Of a stretch of 64,000 nt of DNA, positions 1 through 10,479 are shown piece by piece. The DNA lies in contig MBPM02000003.1 of the NCBI GenBank assembly GCA_001695595.3, forward strand, positions 2,480,001-2,544,000, read 5' to 3'. Below the pieces are notes generated by a model that saw only the letters and a program-made list of their open reading frames with translations, searched no databases and was not told the DNA's origin. A program made the position numbers and the translations under genes. Positions within the stretch are counted from its first letter, which is position 1. The number at the start of each line of letters is the position of its first letter. This DNA comes from Plasmopara viticola (lineage: Eukaryota; Oomycota; Peronosporomycetes; Peronosporales; Peronosporaceae).

Positions 1-67
1 AGAAGCCGTTGGATGCCAGCTTAAAGACAAGCTTATAAATTGGTCACCCCTATCAACAAATCTAAGA

Positions 68-472
68 TTGCTTGCAGCGATCCTGCTATCACACTTTGCC
101 CAGAGAAAGCGTGGATTCAAGCTTCTGACCTTGTTTTTAGGGCCGCGAACATCCATTGACGCACTATTTGTTCAAAGCACAAGACGGAGTGGCTCGAATA
201 GAATAGCTGCTAAATTTCGCGCTAACATCCTGTGTCAGAAAAATTTAATTGTATGTGATGTAGCATACATGCTTGTGTGGGGGTATATATCACGGCACAG
301 ACGTCAATTTCACAAAGGTATATATCGTATGGAATGTACGATGTACAGCGCACTCAGTTTGACTGACAGGTATGATCATCTCTTCGTGCGACAAACAGGT
401 ATACCCTTGATCGCGGTCCGCACTCCAACCAGTATGCTTAGAAGCTGTTTAGTCATTCATAGAGGTTTCTAA
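68..472 (+). mobile_element. Ty3/Gypsy reverse-transcriptase fragment (fossil)
   Basis: The last third of this open stretch (about 326-470) reads as the start of a Ty3/Gypsy reverse transcriptase: a 'CTMYSALSLTDRYD' block followed by 'IPLIAVRTPTSML'. These match the order in that family, where a 'YSALDL.DGYYQ'-like block precedes 'IPLTAVSTPSGMLW'. The aspartate of the first block is replaced and the reading frame stops soon after, where palm-domain sequence should continue. No LTR, integrase or RNase H is visible nearby. I read it as a short dead scrap; the first 85 codons are not recognisable. A second fossil of the same class lies at 46.8-47.8 kb on the other strand. Confidence 0.6.
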
Positions 473-944
473 ACGAGCCTGCGTCTAATCATCTGTGACG
501 CATAGATTCAGGCTCCATATATCGTATGCACAGGCATAATTTTAATTTTTTGTCCGTTGTCCAATAAGGCGAGCGTGTCTTATAAAATGTTGACTTTAAG
601 TTGAACTCATCGCAGCTCTTGAAAAACCTTAATCCATCGGCTATACTCAGTAAATGTGGAGCTGAGTAAATACTCACGAATTCGGTCTTATCCCGTGCGC
701 CAATAAAATATTGCTTTTGTCAGATCTACGTTATTCACCTGCGAGTGGTGAGTGCGTGCATGTGCATTCACAAGTATTACTATTCTGTATATAAGTGTAT
801 CGTTGGCGCAAAAAAATACTTTGTATAATTCTTTTTAATTTTTTTAGGGTAGGTCCGGCTTAGGTCAAAGTAATTGTGCATTGGCCAGTCAGAAAGACTT
901 AACTCTAGATGTGGTTTAGACTTGCCAGATTTTAACGTGACTAG
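473..944. other. Intergenic, nothing recognised
   Basis: Only short open frames with no family resemblance. The segment separates the Ty3/Gypsy scrap from SINE-like copy 1. Confidence 0.5.
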
Positions 945-953
945 AGTGCAAAA
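945..953. repeat. Target-site duplication, left, SINE copy 1
   Basis: AGTGCAAAA, repeated exactly at 1282-1290 on the other side of the element. Confidence 0.75.
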
Positions 954-1281
954 TACGGGAAAAGGTTGAGGTGACGCCCTCCTTCCAAGCGCGGGAGCTG
1001 AATGCTCGCGCTTCGGGCAGGTGCTTTCGGGCATCTGCGGGCCTCTAGCGAGTCTCACCCTCGACGCGACGGTCTCCAGCACCAGGGCGCCACCTGGGCT
1101 CTTACCAAGTCAGAGCTAAACAAAATAATGAAAGACCCTCACGACCTCGGTGCTGGCTGCACTGCCCGCCGAACGAGACCCGACGTATGCGGACATCACT
1201 CTATGCCGTGGACTAGCCAGACTGAGCCTAGCACGTGCATAACTTGGCAACGCAAAAACGTAATACAATACAATACAATAT
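954..1281 (+). mobile_element. SINE-like short retroelement, copy 1
   Basis: A unit of about 328 bp starting near 'acgggaaaaggttgaggtg' and ending in a short-period tail of 'ataca' repeats. It is flanked by a perfect 9-bp direct repeat AGTGCAAAA at 945-953 and 1282-1290, the footprint of a target-site duplication. Near-identical units lie at 7484-7811 and, inverted, at 60138-60466. A short-repeat tail, length near 330 bp, no coding capacity and a different duplication at each copy fit a SINE. A near-consensus pol III B-box (GAACGAGAC) is visible in the 3' half but no convincing A-box on the same strand, so tRNA origin is unproven. Small open frames inside it are shadows. Confidence 0.75.
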
Positions 1282-1290
1282 AGTGCAAAA

Positions 1291-3833
1291 CGCGCAGATA
1301 GTGCAAGGCTAATAATGTTTTTCTCAGCTTGAATACGGAATGAGTTTTTTTAAGCTTATTATCAAAAGCCGTTTGACGAAGCAAAAGATGAAGATCATGA
1401 CCTTCCTACCGATTGGTGTAGTCTGAGATGCGTCAATATTTTTACCGTCAGCATTGTGTCGTAAATAGACACTAAGGGGCGAACTCAAATGCAAGCACCT
1501 GAGTTTGTATTTTGACAGTCTAAGGGTGCCGAGAAGAATCGTCCTAACTATGACAAAAAAATTTGCGATGATGTGTGCTCTCGCCATGTTCAGAGCTCAA
1601 CTGCTAGACCCTTAATACTTCATGATCTATACAGAGTATGCAACACTAAGTACTGCAATACCGGCGTCTCGCCTCTCGCAGAAATGACCAGATGCCTTTT
1701 CTTCGTGAGGAGTATGATTCCGAAAAGAATTTTGAGATTAAGCGCCAAATGCTTTGGCTGACGCGTTATAGCGTTGCGTGGACTATAATCATATCTTTTG
1801 TTATATGCATATTTTATCTGCAAGAAATTTGATTTGGTCCACAAATGCACGGGATAACATATATGTAGTTCTGCAAATGGCTATGATAAGAAATGCGCTT
1901 AAACCTGGCATCAGAATATGTCAGTGCGGTTATGCGCGAGGCTACATCGGTTCTCGATGGAGCCCCGGCCGTTCAGTTACAGCACTGATCAAGGCGACCC
2001 ACCATACCTCTCAATGAGAAAGTATAATACTGTATCCTTGATGAGGCTCACGATACAATATTGTAAGTACCTTGATCGAGAGAAGACCTATGGCTTTGTA
2101 AACATCAGGTATCGGTGACTCAAGTTGTATAAACATATGTGCGCGTATGCGAGGTGTGCCACTTTATTAAATCTCACCGAGTGCAGCCGCACCATTGACA
2201 AGCTTGCAGGTGTCATTACGTTGCTGGTAATCCATCAATATATATATGCACCGAGCCTTTTGAGCGCTGACCGCTTAGTGTCTGATCTGGACACTGTCAC
2301 TGGTGCCAGAACAGCAGAGCTGCTTATCAAATGAATTATCAAATTCTCGCATGATGAGATGATAGTACCTGTTATATAGTTTTGGGTGCGCTGTACATTA
2401 CACATCCCGCTATGTTGTCTGGTGCCTGCGCTCACAGTTAGCTTTATATAAGCGTGTACATTGTGCTACTTGCTATTCGCGTTTTGACATAGAATGATGG
2501 CTTGTGAAAAGAGCACTCAGTTTTTCGAGCCATTTCTGCCTCGCGCTTTGGACAAAAAAGTGCCTATTTAATTAACGCCACGGCCGTTTCACGCAGCATC
2601 TCAATCCTCAAAATAGGTCAACTCCATGACTTTATCGTTACTAAATGGTAACACCGAAGGCGGGTCTCGTGACATCACATCCAAATTTTGACTTTACCAT
2701 AGGATGATACAATTTTGATGAAAATCCAGGAAGAAGGATGCAGTCCGTGCATCTTAGTGCACTTCAGACCGCTTCTCTTAAAATGGGTAATAGCCTGATC
2801 ACTTCTATAGGTCAAATGACCGGAAAATTCGGTGAAACTTCTCGTTCAGCTCAAAAAAGTCGTAATAGGTTTCAAGCTTTTTTTGCATTTTATCCTCCTT
2901 AATTAGGGTATGTAGCCGAGTGCTACCATCGTTTACAGACATGTTTACCTTTGAACCTTCTCGTCCAAAAGGCGAGGCCCTGTGCTGCTCAAAGAAAGCC
3001 AGACCACCGGAGAAGCCCGGGTGCCGTGTATACATTTGCAGAGTCTTTTGTATGATAGGATACACTTAGTACTCCTTTATCTTGGTGGGACTGACAGTCT
3101 CGACAAGACGTTCTGTGTCATCTGTGCCGACACAGTTGTGCCTTGACGCAAGGTCTACGTCGACGTGATCGTAGAGCTGTGCTCATAAGAGATTTCTCTA
3201 GTGCAACATACGTGCATCAAAGTGGTAGCGCCCCGGAAGCCTCGACCACGGGCTGACTGCGTCACGCCGGGCATACAGCGAGCGCTGGCCACGACGAGCC
3301 CTGTTTACTGGGCTACGTGCCGCTGTAAGTGCAAATTTAGGGGCGCGTTTTGCTACTTGGGCCTAAAGCAAACTATACGTTGTATGGTATGCAGCAAGTG
3401 CTGCTCACGATAATTGTTGCTCAGTGTAGTACGTGCTCCTCCATATGCAATGGCAGGACCACATTCATGCTAATTGGAGAGTCACAACTACCACGAAAGA
3501 TGATTTTAGCTATTGAAACCCACACACTATGTTCAAGTCGTCTCTAGCGTAGCTACTTTTTTCGTATCTAGGTCGGTAATTACCACGTAAAAAACCTTTC
3601 GATAGAGCATCGCAAAGAATTGTCTCAATATAGTACAAATTGCTTAGCCTCCAATATCAGATATTTCAGCGCTAAACCCATCGTAGTGCTCGACTCCGGA
3701 TCTCTTTGACTGGATGGTTTGCAGCGTACAGTACTGTATCAGTGGACGGTCTGCTCCACCATATCTGGCTTCACCCCGTCAGAATCCTCCTGTGGCAGTT
3801 GTCCACTAAAACTTTTCCTGCATCAAGATAAGA
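1291..3833. other. Long gene-free stretch upstream of the first transporter
   Basis: About 2.5 kb with only short ORFs, none resembling a known family. The longest (minus strand 3065-2805, 86 codons) has no recognisable motif. The last few hundred bases should hold the promoter of the transporter at 3834, but I see no clear match to the oomycete initiator-type core promoter. Confidence 0.5.
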
Positions 3834-5297
3834 ATGGCTCAGACGCCGTTCTTCACGCTCGAAGATGCGAAAGTGAGCTTTAATATATTTTGTTGCTTTT
3901 GTGGAATCGGCTCTCTGGCCATGCCATCAAATTACGCGCGAGCGGGACCGATCTACGCCACTATAGCGCTTCTTCTTATGGCATTCGTAAATATCTACGC
4001 CACGATCGCTTTATCCAAGGTCATCATTCAAGCTCCATCGTCGGTCAAAACATTTACGGATGTCGGTGCTTGGGTCTTGGGTTCCCCAGGTCGCTACGCT
4101 GTCATGATCTCTCAAATGCTCGTGTGTCTGCTTCTACCTTGTGCATTCTTAGTGCTTGGTAGCACACTCCTCGATGTTTTATTCCCTAACGCATTCAGCC
4201 AGATTTTCTGGATGGTTTTTATGGCCATTACGGTCGTTCCAGTGTGTATGATCCCGACTTTAAAGGAAGCTGCTTCCATTGCGCTCGTTGGATGCCTCGG
4301 CACCATCACAGCTGATGTCATTGGTGTCTCGATTCTAAAGTGGGAGATGCGAGGCCATCCCTCGATTCCAGAACCTCATGTATCGATCCACCAAGTGCTG
4401 TCGGCTTTTGGTAACCTTGCTCTTTCTTACGGAGCCGCGGTGGTACTTCCAGATCTCCAACGACAACATTCCCAACCAGAGCGAATGCCACGGATTATTC
4501 TGATTAGCATGACTACTGGTACGGCATTTTTCTTGGCCATTGCAATTGTCGGTTACGCTGCTGGTGGGTGCCAACTCTCGGGTAACCTTCTTTTCTCAAT
4601 TGTCAATACGTCGGATCCGTCTGCTACGTCGGCACTGGGATTTATTCCCAATCGTGGTGCGGTCATTATGGCGTATATGTTCATGCACATCCACATTGTC
4701 ATAGCCTTCTCAACAATCATTATGCCGGCGTTCTACATGGCCGAGCGATTCATCCTAGGAATGCACAAGGATCACCCTGTAATTGATCAAGAACTAGGAA
4801 TTGACAAGCGTGAAAAGCTCTCGTCGATGGCAAATGCATCCGATGTTGACCGCAATTACATGCACATTGCGACCTCGATTCTACCTCAAATGTCTCCAAA
4901 GTACGAGGACGAGTCCGCTGAGTACAGAGGCAAGCTTAACACGTTTCGGTACATCTGTTTACGCCTGAGCATCCTTACTCTACTTGTTGTAGCGTCGGTC
5001 TTCCTTCGAGACAAATTTCTTGACCTCGTCGACTTTACGGGTGCCTCGACCGTCACGGCCGGGAGTATCGTGCTCCCTATATGGTTTTACCTCAAAGTCT
5101 TTTGGATCAAGCTCCCACTGTACGAACGCGTTGGCTGTATCCTAATCATTGCAATGTGCTCCATTCTCGGCGTGTACGACATGATATACTCCGGCAAGAA
5201 TCTTTTTGACCCAGACTTGAATCCGACGACGTTTCCGTACTGCTCGGAGGCGTACCAGACAGATCCATACTATGTTCGGGATTCTACTTCGATTTAA
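3834..5297 (+). CDS. AAAP-family amino acid transporter, paralogue A
   Basis: An intronless 487-residue polytopic membrane protein of the amino acid/auxin permease type (the fold of SLC32/36/38 and fungal vacuolar AVT proteins), expected to move neutral amino acids with protons or cations. It opens with a short cytosolic tail and the family's first helix: 'FTLEDAKVSFNIFCCF' followed by GIGSLAMPSNYARAG, the N-terminal helix-break signature. About eleven hydrophobic segments follow. A hydrophilic loop at residues about 310-370 separates helices 8 and 9. The start is the first ATG, directly before the conserved FFTLEDAK block. The paralogue at 9318-7825 runs the opposite way and shares most of the membrane core, including 'LPDLQRQHSQ' against 'IPDLQRQHSQ'. 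Substrate and membrane (plasma membrane or vacuole) cannot be told from sequence. Confidence 0.93.
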   Translation: MAQTPFFTLEDAKVSFNIFCCFCGIGSLAMPSNYARAGPIYATIALLLMAFVNIYATIALSKVIIQAPSSVKTFTDVGAWVLGSPGRYAVMISQMLVCLLLPCAFLVLGSTLLDVLFPNAFSQIFWMVFMAITVVPVCMIPTLKEAASIALVGCLGTITADVIGVSILKWEMRGHPSIPEPHVSIHQVLSAFGNLALSYGAAVVLPDLQRQHSQPERMPRIILISMTTGTAFFLAIAIVGYAAGGCQLSGNLLFSIVNTSDPSATSALGFIPNRGAVIMAYMFMHIHIVIAFSTIIMPAFYMAERFILGMHKDHPVIDQELGIDKREKLSSMANASDVDRNYMHIATSILPQMSPKYEDESAEYRGKLNTFRYICLRLSILTLLVVASVFLRDKFLDLVDFTGASTVTAGSIVLPIWFYLKVFWIKLPLYERVGCILIIAMCSILGVYDMIYSGKNLFDPDLNPTTFPYCSEAYQTDPYYVRDSTSI

Positions 5298-5888
5298 CAA
5301 GAGTCGTCGTCTATCTAACATGACAAAGTAGCAACTTCAACGTCCACTCCATTGACTAGTTACCAATTTACAGTATTTTATTGACTGACGCCTCGTGGTC
5401 GAGCGCGTGGCCATGAATTAGACGCCTGTCAACTGGCGTCTCATCTGGCACCGTATGTCATTACAATAGTTTTAGCATAAATGTTGATGATTCCCTTCCT
5501 GAATAATCGAATTCCTGTAGGTAATATTTTGAAAAATGAAGCGAGGGAATGGATCCAATTTGTGTGTAAAATCTTTTTTTTTTTCCGAACTCGTGCAAAC
5601 CTTGTGATTGTAATGCCACATCACAAGCTTCATACACAAGATGACTCATTGAGATGCTTGCCGATGCCCTTAGCCACCATGTATAAGCGATGTTGCGCTC
5701 CCTCAAAGAGACGTCCAGAAACGTATTTTCCTACTCAGTCTCCCACGTAGCACGATTAAACGTTGAAAAGATGGCTTCATTTTCGCCTTTTGGTCTTCGC
5801 GCGGAGTGACCAACACTGTTAGGCGCACAGGACTTGACTTCATTTTGAGACTAAAAAATAATAATTTTGTGCGCGTGGATGCCGTTTT
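5298..5888. other. Downstream region of transporter A
   Basis: 3' flank with no gene or recognisable repeat. Short overlapping ORFs on both strands look like chance. Confidence 0.5.
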
Positions 5889-5952
5889 TAACTGTGGATT
5901 TCAGAGTCAACTGTACCAAAAACAGGGGGTAGTCACCGATTCGTGAGATCGG
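5889..5952 (+). repeat. Dispersed 60-bp repeat, copy 1
   Basis: Begins TAACTGTGGATTTCAGAGTC and continues through 'actgtaccaaaaac' and 'tagtcaccgattcgtgag'. The same block recurs at 16089-16152 over nearly its full length, and at 13380-13413 for the first 34 bases. All three copies have the same orientation on the plus strand and lie beside the transposon copies at 6080-7105 and 13619-15997. They may mark an element end, but the orientation does not fit simple terminal inverted repeats. Confidence 0.7.
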
Positions 5953-6079
5953 CAAAAGCTTAGAACCGCCACATTAATGCACCACTGGATGCGGCTGCGT
6001 TTCATGAGTCTAACGCATGTTCTATGTCACCGCAATCTGCTTTTGTTTCGGAGTTATCATTGGTGACGTGAAGCTATCG

Positions 6080-7105
6080 CTCCATATTTGTGCGACATCT
6101 GAGTGCTCGATGACATGCCTCATCAACATTAAAAGTCTAAAAAAACCGGCATATTTATTTATTATAAGGGTTCGGTTTGTGGGAGATTTGCCATTCAAAA
6201 AACAAAATATCGCAAAATATCCTGTGCCCAAGACCCGGATAGCGTGCGCCGAAGGGGAGAGGGGCGAAGGAGAGAATATGGACATTGAGGAATTGCCAGC
6301 GACGACACACAATGTCATCGATCCAGCAGTCTACTTCGGGCCACTTACAGGCGTGAAGATAGCAACTTAAGGGCAGATTCGCCAGCGGACTCGGCGATGG
6401 AATTGTACCTCAGAGGCGTCGACAACGATCGGCTCGTCCGATGCCGACCTATCTGCTCGGGACGCTGTCTCGTATGCTGTTTTGCGTACACTCGAGATGC
6501 AGCAGATCGGTGATCTTACTGTGCGTGATTTAAGAACTGCATCAATCGTGACGGATGCAATCGGTGACAGTATTATCACGCATGAGTTCAAATCGGGCTG
6601 AGGTATGCGGATGAAATAAGGGTCCATGTATGGGAGGCGATATGCAGCTGAGATTCGCGCAGAACTGTACGAGCTATTTCTCCAAGGAGAACGGCAACAG
6701 TCAGATAAGCTTGGGCCTGGAAAAATGCTTGAGATACTGCAGCAACATCATCCAGACCGATATGATTTCCCCAGCGAGAACGAAATCCGACAAGAAATTG
6801 CAAAGTTTCGGATGAGTGTCAAGCCACGCGCTCCGACTTCGATGGTGCCTAGTTCATCAAGTGAGCAGAGTTCAGTGCGTCCCAGGGCTGCAGATGCGTT
6901 CTTCGAATCGTTGCTCGACCGTGATCCAACCACAAAACCAAAGCATGCGCTCGCAGTGTATCGCTCCACGTACAGTGAGGGTGGGCTATCAGACAGTCAG
7001 CTCAAGGCAAAGTTCAGCAGTCTTAAGAATCGACGGAAGCAGACTCTTGATGTCTCGTAGGCAGTATTATACGTGTCATACACAAATGTTGCATAAATTA
7101 ATGGT
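6080..7105 (+). mobile_element. Internally deleted DNA-transposon copy (element 1)
   Basis: This 1.0-kb segment matches, in inverse orientation, the two ends of the 2.4-kb element at 15997-13619. The left shared end starts CTCCATATTTGTGCGACATC. The right part (about 6265-7105) carries the transposase C-terminal coding region, almost identical to element 2 ('ELYELFLQGERQQSDKLGPG', later 'LSDSQLKAKFSSLKNRRKQT'). About 1.4 kb, including the DDE-like core, is missing, and an in-frame stop follows 'GVKIAT' at about 6367. It can therefore only be a non-autonomous or dead derivative. I found no terminal inverted repeats. Confidence 0.7.
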
Positions 7106-7471
7106 GACTTACAGATGGAGACAGGTCCAACGCCGCAATTCCTCACGTGTCTAGGCTCCTTTCTTTAAGCGCTCCTGCAATTTGCTGTGCTTTTGAACTT
7201 TGGCACAACAGTTGCAACATCTTTGTGTCGGCTAGAGCCATGGCCTTAACAAGCTCCTCTTGTACGCGCTTGCTGATCGTCATGGCTAACGAACGGAACG
7301 AATCACTCATTGACATCCCTTGACAAGACATCGACTTTCATTTTACATTTTAACCTTTTCATCGCTGGCGAAGATCACTTTGTCACAATATCATTGATAA
7401 CGACGCAGTAATGACGAACGATTTTGTCCCTCCCTATTAATTAAAAACGGTAGCCTTTGTTTTAAGCAGAC
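7106..7471. other. Spacer between transposon copy and SINE copy 2
   Basis: Unique sequence. A 62-codon minus-strand frame (7331-7143, 'VQEELVKAMALADTKMLQLL') has helical character but no homologue I recognise; it may be a remnant of a transposon-associated protein. Confidence 0.35.
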
Positions 7472-7483
7472 ACCACAAGGAAA
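7472..7483. repeat. Target-site duplication, left, SINE copy 2
   Basis: ACCACAAGGAAA, repeated exactly at 7812-7823 just past the element's ATTAC tail. Confidence 0.8.
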
Positions 7484-7811
7484 AGCTTGGAAAAGGTTGG
7501 GGTGACGATCTCCTTCCAAGCGCGGGGGCTAAATGCTCGCACGCTTCGGGCAGGTGCTCTCGGGCATCTGCAGGTCTCTAACGAGTCTCACCCTCGACGC
7601 GACGGTCTCCGGCACCGGGCGCCACCTGGGCTCTTACCAAGTCAGAGCTAAGCAAAATAATGGAAGAACCTCACGACCTCGGTGCTGGCTGCACTGCCCG
7701 CCGAACGAGACCCGACGTATGCGGACACCACTCTATGCCATGGACTAGCCAGACTGAGCCTAGCACGTGCATAACTTGGCAACGCGATAACGTAATACAT
7801 TACATTACATT
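7484..7811 (+). mobile_element. SINE-like short retroelement, copy 2
   Basis: Second copy of the family at 954-1281, with a few substitutions. Its tail is made of 'attac' units instead of 'ataca', so the tail sequence varies between copies. It sits between 12-bp perfect direct repeats. The insertion abuts the 3' end of the minus-strand transporter gene: the right duplication ends at 7823 and the stop codon lies at 7825-7827, so the element supplies the DNA immediately downstream of that gene. Confidence 0.8.
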
Positions 7812-7824
7812 ACCACAAGGAAAT

Positions 7825-9318
7825 TTATGTTTTTAGCTTCGGTTGACGTACGTAATAAGGATCCGATCGGAACTCTTCCGTGCAGTACGGAAACGTAACG
7901 TCATTCACGTTTGGATCAAACAAATTCTTGCCGGCATTTATCATGACGTAGCAACCTACGACGGTGCAGACGAAACTCACCATAATCGCCACTATGCGTT
8001 CACTGATGGGCAACTCGTGCCAAAACACCTTCAGGTAGAACACAAGTGGTAGCACTAGACAGCATACGGTAATGGCAGATGCCCCCGTGAAATCCACCAG
8101 GTCCAAAAAGTGAGAGCGGAAGCCAATCGCAGCAACAACGAGGATTCCCATAATCACAAGACGCAGTGTTACGTAACGAATGACATTGGCTGAGCCAGCG
8201 TAGTCTGACAATTGGGCGTCGTCATGCTCCTTCTCTCTTAGCTTCGCCAGCGAGTCCGTCTTAACATCTGTCGCAGCTTGATCGTCAACGTTAGTCACAG
8301 GATTCTCCAACGCATATTGGGCGTGCAACTGCTCCCATTCACTTTCAGCTTTTGTATGCGTAACTTTAGGCTCTTTGTGCATTCCTAGTAGGAAGCGCTC
8401 CGCCATGTAGAATGGTGGGTGTAGCACTGTCGATAGTACAATCACTACGTGTAAATGCATAAAGAGATAAGCGATAGTGACAGCGCCGTGATTTGCAACG
8501 AAACCAAGCGCTGAAGGCGACGACGGGTCGGAGATATTAACGATAGAAAAGAGCAAATTTGCAGAGAGCTGACAGCCTCCAGCCACGTAGCCAACGATGG
8601 CCACAGCAAGGAAAAACAGCGATCCAATTGTGAGACTCACGACTATGACGCGAGGCATACGTTTTGGCTGCGAGTGCTGGCGCTGCAAGTCCGGGATCAA
8701 GACAGCGACGCCATAAGCGAGCGATAAGTTACCAAACGCAGTTAATACTTGGTGCAACGAAATATCAGGAGAAGGCGCAGAAGGATGACCTCGCAAATTC
8801 CATACGAGAATACTGACGCCCACAATATCAGCAATAATTGTACTGATACAACCAGTAAAAGCTACCGTCGCTGCAGCTTTTAAAGTCGGGATTAAACACG
8901 CTGGTACAGCCGTGATGGCCATAAAGACAATCCAGAAAAATTGGCTAAAGGCGTGTGGGAACAATACGTCGAGCAGTGTGCTGCCGAGTACCAAGAAAGC
9001 ACATGGCAGCAGCAGACAGACAAGCAATTGGGATACATTGACGAGGTAGCGTCCAGGCTTTCCAAGCAGCCAGTCACCCACGTCACTAAATGTCTTGACA
9101 GATGACGGTGCTACGAGAATGACGCGTGATAGAGCCACAGTCGCGTAAATATTGGCAAATGCCATGAAAAGCATAGCGAGTGTGCCGTATACGGGTCCAG
9201 CTCGGGCAAAGTTCGACGGCATTGCGAGTGTGCCTATGCCACAGATGCAACAGATGATAGTAAAGCTGATTTTGGCATCTTCGAGCGTGAAGAAGGCTGA
9301 TGCAAAAGTCGAAGTCAT
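7825..9318 (-). CDS. AAAP-family amino acid transporter, paralogue B
   Basis: An intronless gene for about 497 residues, paralogous to the gene at 3834-5297 and convergent with it. I place the start at the ATG at 9318 ('MTSTFASAFFTLEDAK'), because that gives the same spacing to the FFTLEDAK block as in paralogue A; an in-frame ATG 26 codons upstream would add a hydrophilic tail with no counterpart. The GIGTLAMPSNFARAG helix-break signature, about eleven membrane segments and a larger charged loop (residues about 305-380) are visible. As in A, the C-terminus is short and polar after 'GKNLFDPNVNDVTFPYC'. The role is inferred to be proton- or cation-coupled amino acid uptake or vacuolar exchange. 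Confidence 0.93.
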   Translation of the reverse strand: MTSTFASAFFTLEDAKISFTIICCICGIGTLAMPSNFARAGPVYGTLAMLFMAFANIYATVALSRVILVAPSSVKTFSDVGDWLLGKPGRYLVNVSQLLVCLLLPCAFLVLGSTLLDVLFPHAFSQFFWIVFMAITAVPACLIPTLKAAATVAFTGCISTIIADIVGVSILVWNLRGHPSAPSPDISLHQVLTAFGNLSLAYGVAVLIPDLQRQHSQPKRMPRVIVVSLTIGSLFFLAVAIVGYVAGGCQLSANLLFSIVNISDPSSPSALGFVANHGAVTIAYLFMHLHVVIVLSTVLHPPFYMAERFLLGMHKEPKVTHTKAESEWEQLHAQYALENPVTNVDDQAATDVKTDSLAKLREKEHDDAQLSDYAGSANVIRYVTLRLVIMGILVVAAIGFRSHFLDLVDFTGASAITVCCLVLPLVFYLKVFWHELPISERIVAIMVSFVCTVVGCYVMINAGKNLFDPNVNDVTFPYCTEEFRSDPYYVRQPKLKT

Positions 9319-10479
9319 CGGAGAATGACAGAAAATGCAATGGCGATGGCGCTTGTTAGTCTGGTTGGCTTCACGTATCAAGACCCGGGCTATCAAGTCT
9401 GATAGATATGTGGTGGTACTGAACCCTTGTCACTTTTGCGTTATCGAGAGCATAAAAGGAAAAAGGTACAGCAACTGCTCAATGAACGTTGATTCGTAGT
9501 GCTACTGGAATATGCTTATCACATTCTTGAGCGCAACGATAGTACAAAAGAACCAAAAAGTCACTTAACTTTCTGCATTACCCTTACTTACAAGGATGGA
9601 GGCCGTTCACAGCTGCAGCTTAATTGCGCAGTAGTCAACAAGGTGTAACACCTCCCCAAACCGACTGTATCATTGATGTCGAGATATTCAATATCAAATT
9701 TTTGCAATCGTAAACGGGAAACTGACAATTCCATATGGATCTGGACGAGACGAGACGAGTGGCTAGCAGCAGAAGGCGTTACAAAAAAATATAAATTTTG
9801 GTAGCCTTAGAAAACACAAGTATAAATATAATGATGTAATGTGTATAGTATACTGGGTTAGCTACTGCGATTTGCACCAGGACAGTATCATGAGCTATCT
9901 GGAGTCAGGCAAAACATACCATCAGTCTTATTGCTCTTTGCTGGTCCGATTTTAGATATTTCGTTTTAGCAACAATATGGTACGTGATTTCGAAATTGCT
10001 GCAGAATGTAGTATGCATGCTCACATGTAAATGGTTTTCTCAAATGCAGTGCAATCAATTATTCATTTTCAGATGTCCGATTGGTACGATTGTGTACGTG
10101 TTAAGGCCGCCCTAGAATGTGATAATATCAGTGCAGCGAATATAGACGGAGATGATGACGCAGGTGCTCGGCCGGCGGAAAGTCCGATATGGATAGACCT
10201 ATATCAGTCGAGGAGCTCGCTTTCGACCCAGGTGTGCTAGTGCAAATCGCTCTAGCACACACTTTAACTTCTTGTAATGTATAAAAATCGAAAGGACAAA
10301 AGATGATTTTGCGACTTGTGACCATTGGATTTAATATCAGATAAGAGTAATAAAGGAGGAAAAGAGTACAAATCACAACAGGATCAAAATTATGGTGGCG
10401 ACTCAATTTCTCTCTGAGTTGTCCTAATACGACAGAAATGATCAAATTCTGAAAAGTCGTCGGTCTAGGGCATTTTGCC
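9319..10479. other. Divergent intergenic region between transporter B and the LRR-IQ gene
   Basis: About 1.16 kb that should carry the promoters of both flanking genes. A CATTCTCC initiator-like stretch lies about 10 bases before the chosen transporter start. A 69-codon plus-strand ORF (10031-10240) has no recognisable motif. Nothing else is supported. Confidence 0.45.

Noticed and set aside
1002..1283. ORFs inside the SINE-like copies (also 7533-7748 and 60486-60199)
   Set aside because: They exist because the element is GC-rich; frames are not kept between the copies and no protein family fits.
9319..9396. Upstream ATG for transporter B adding 26 residues
   Set aside because: The added stretch has no counterpart in paralogue A and does not resemble a targeting signal.
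10031..10240. 69-codon ORF upstream of the LRR-IQ gene as an extra 5' exon
   Set aside because: Exon 1 already has an ATG leading straight into the repeats; no splice donor joins the two in frame with support.
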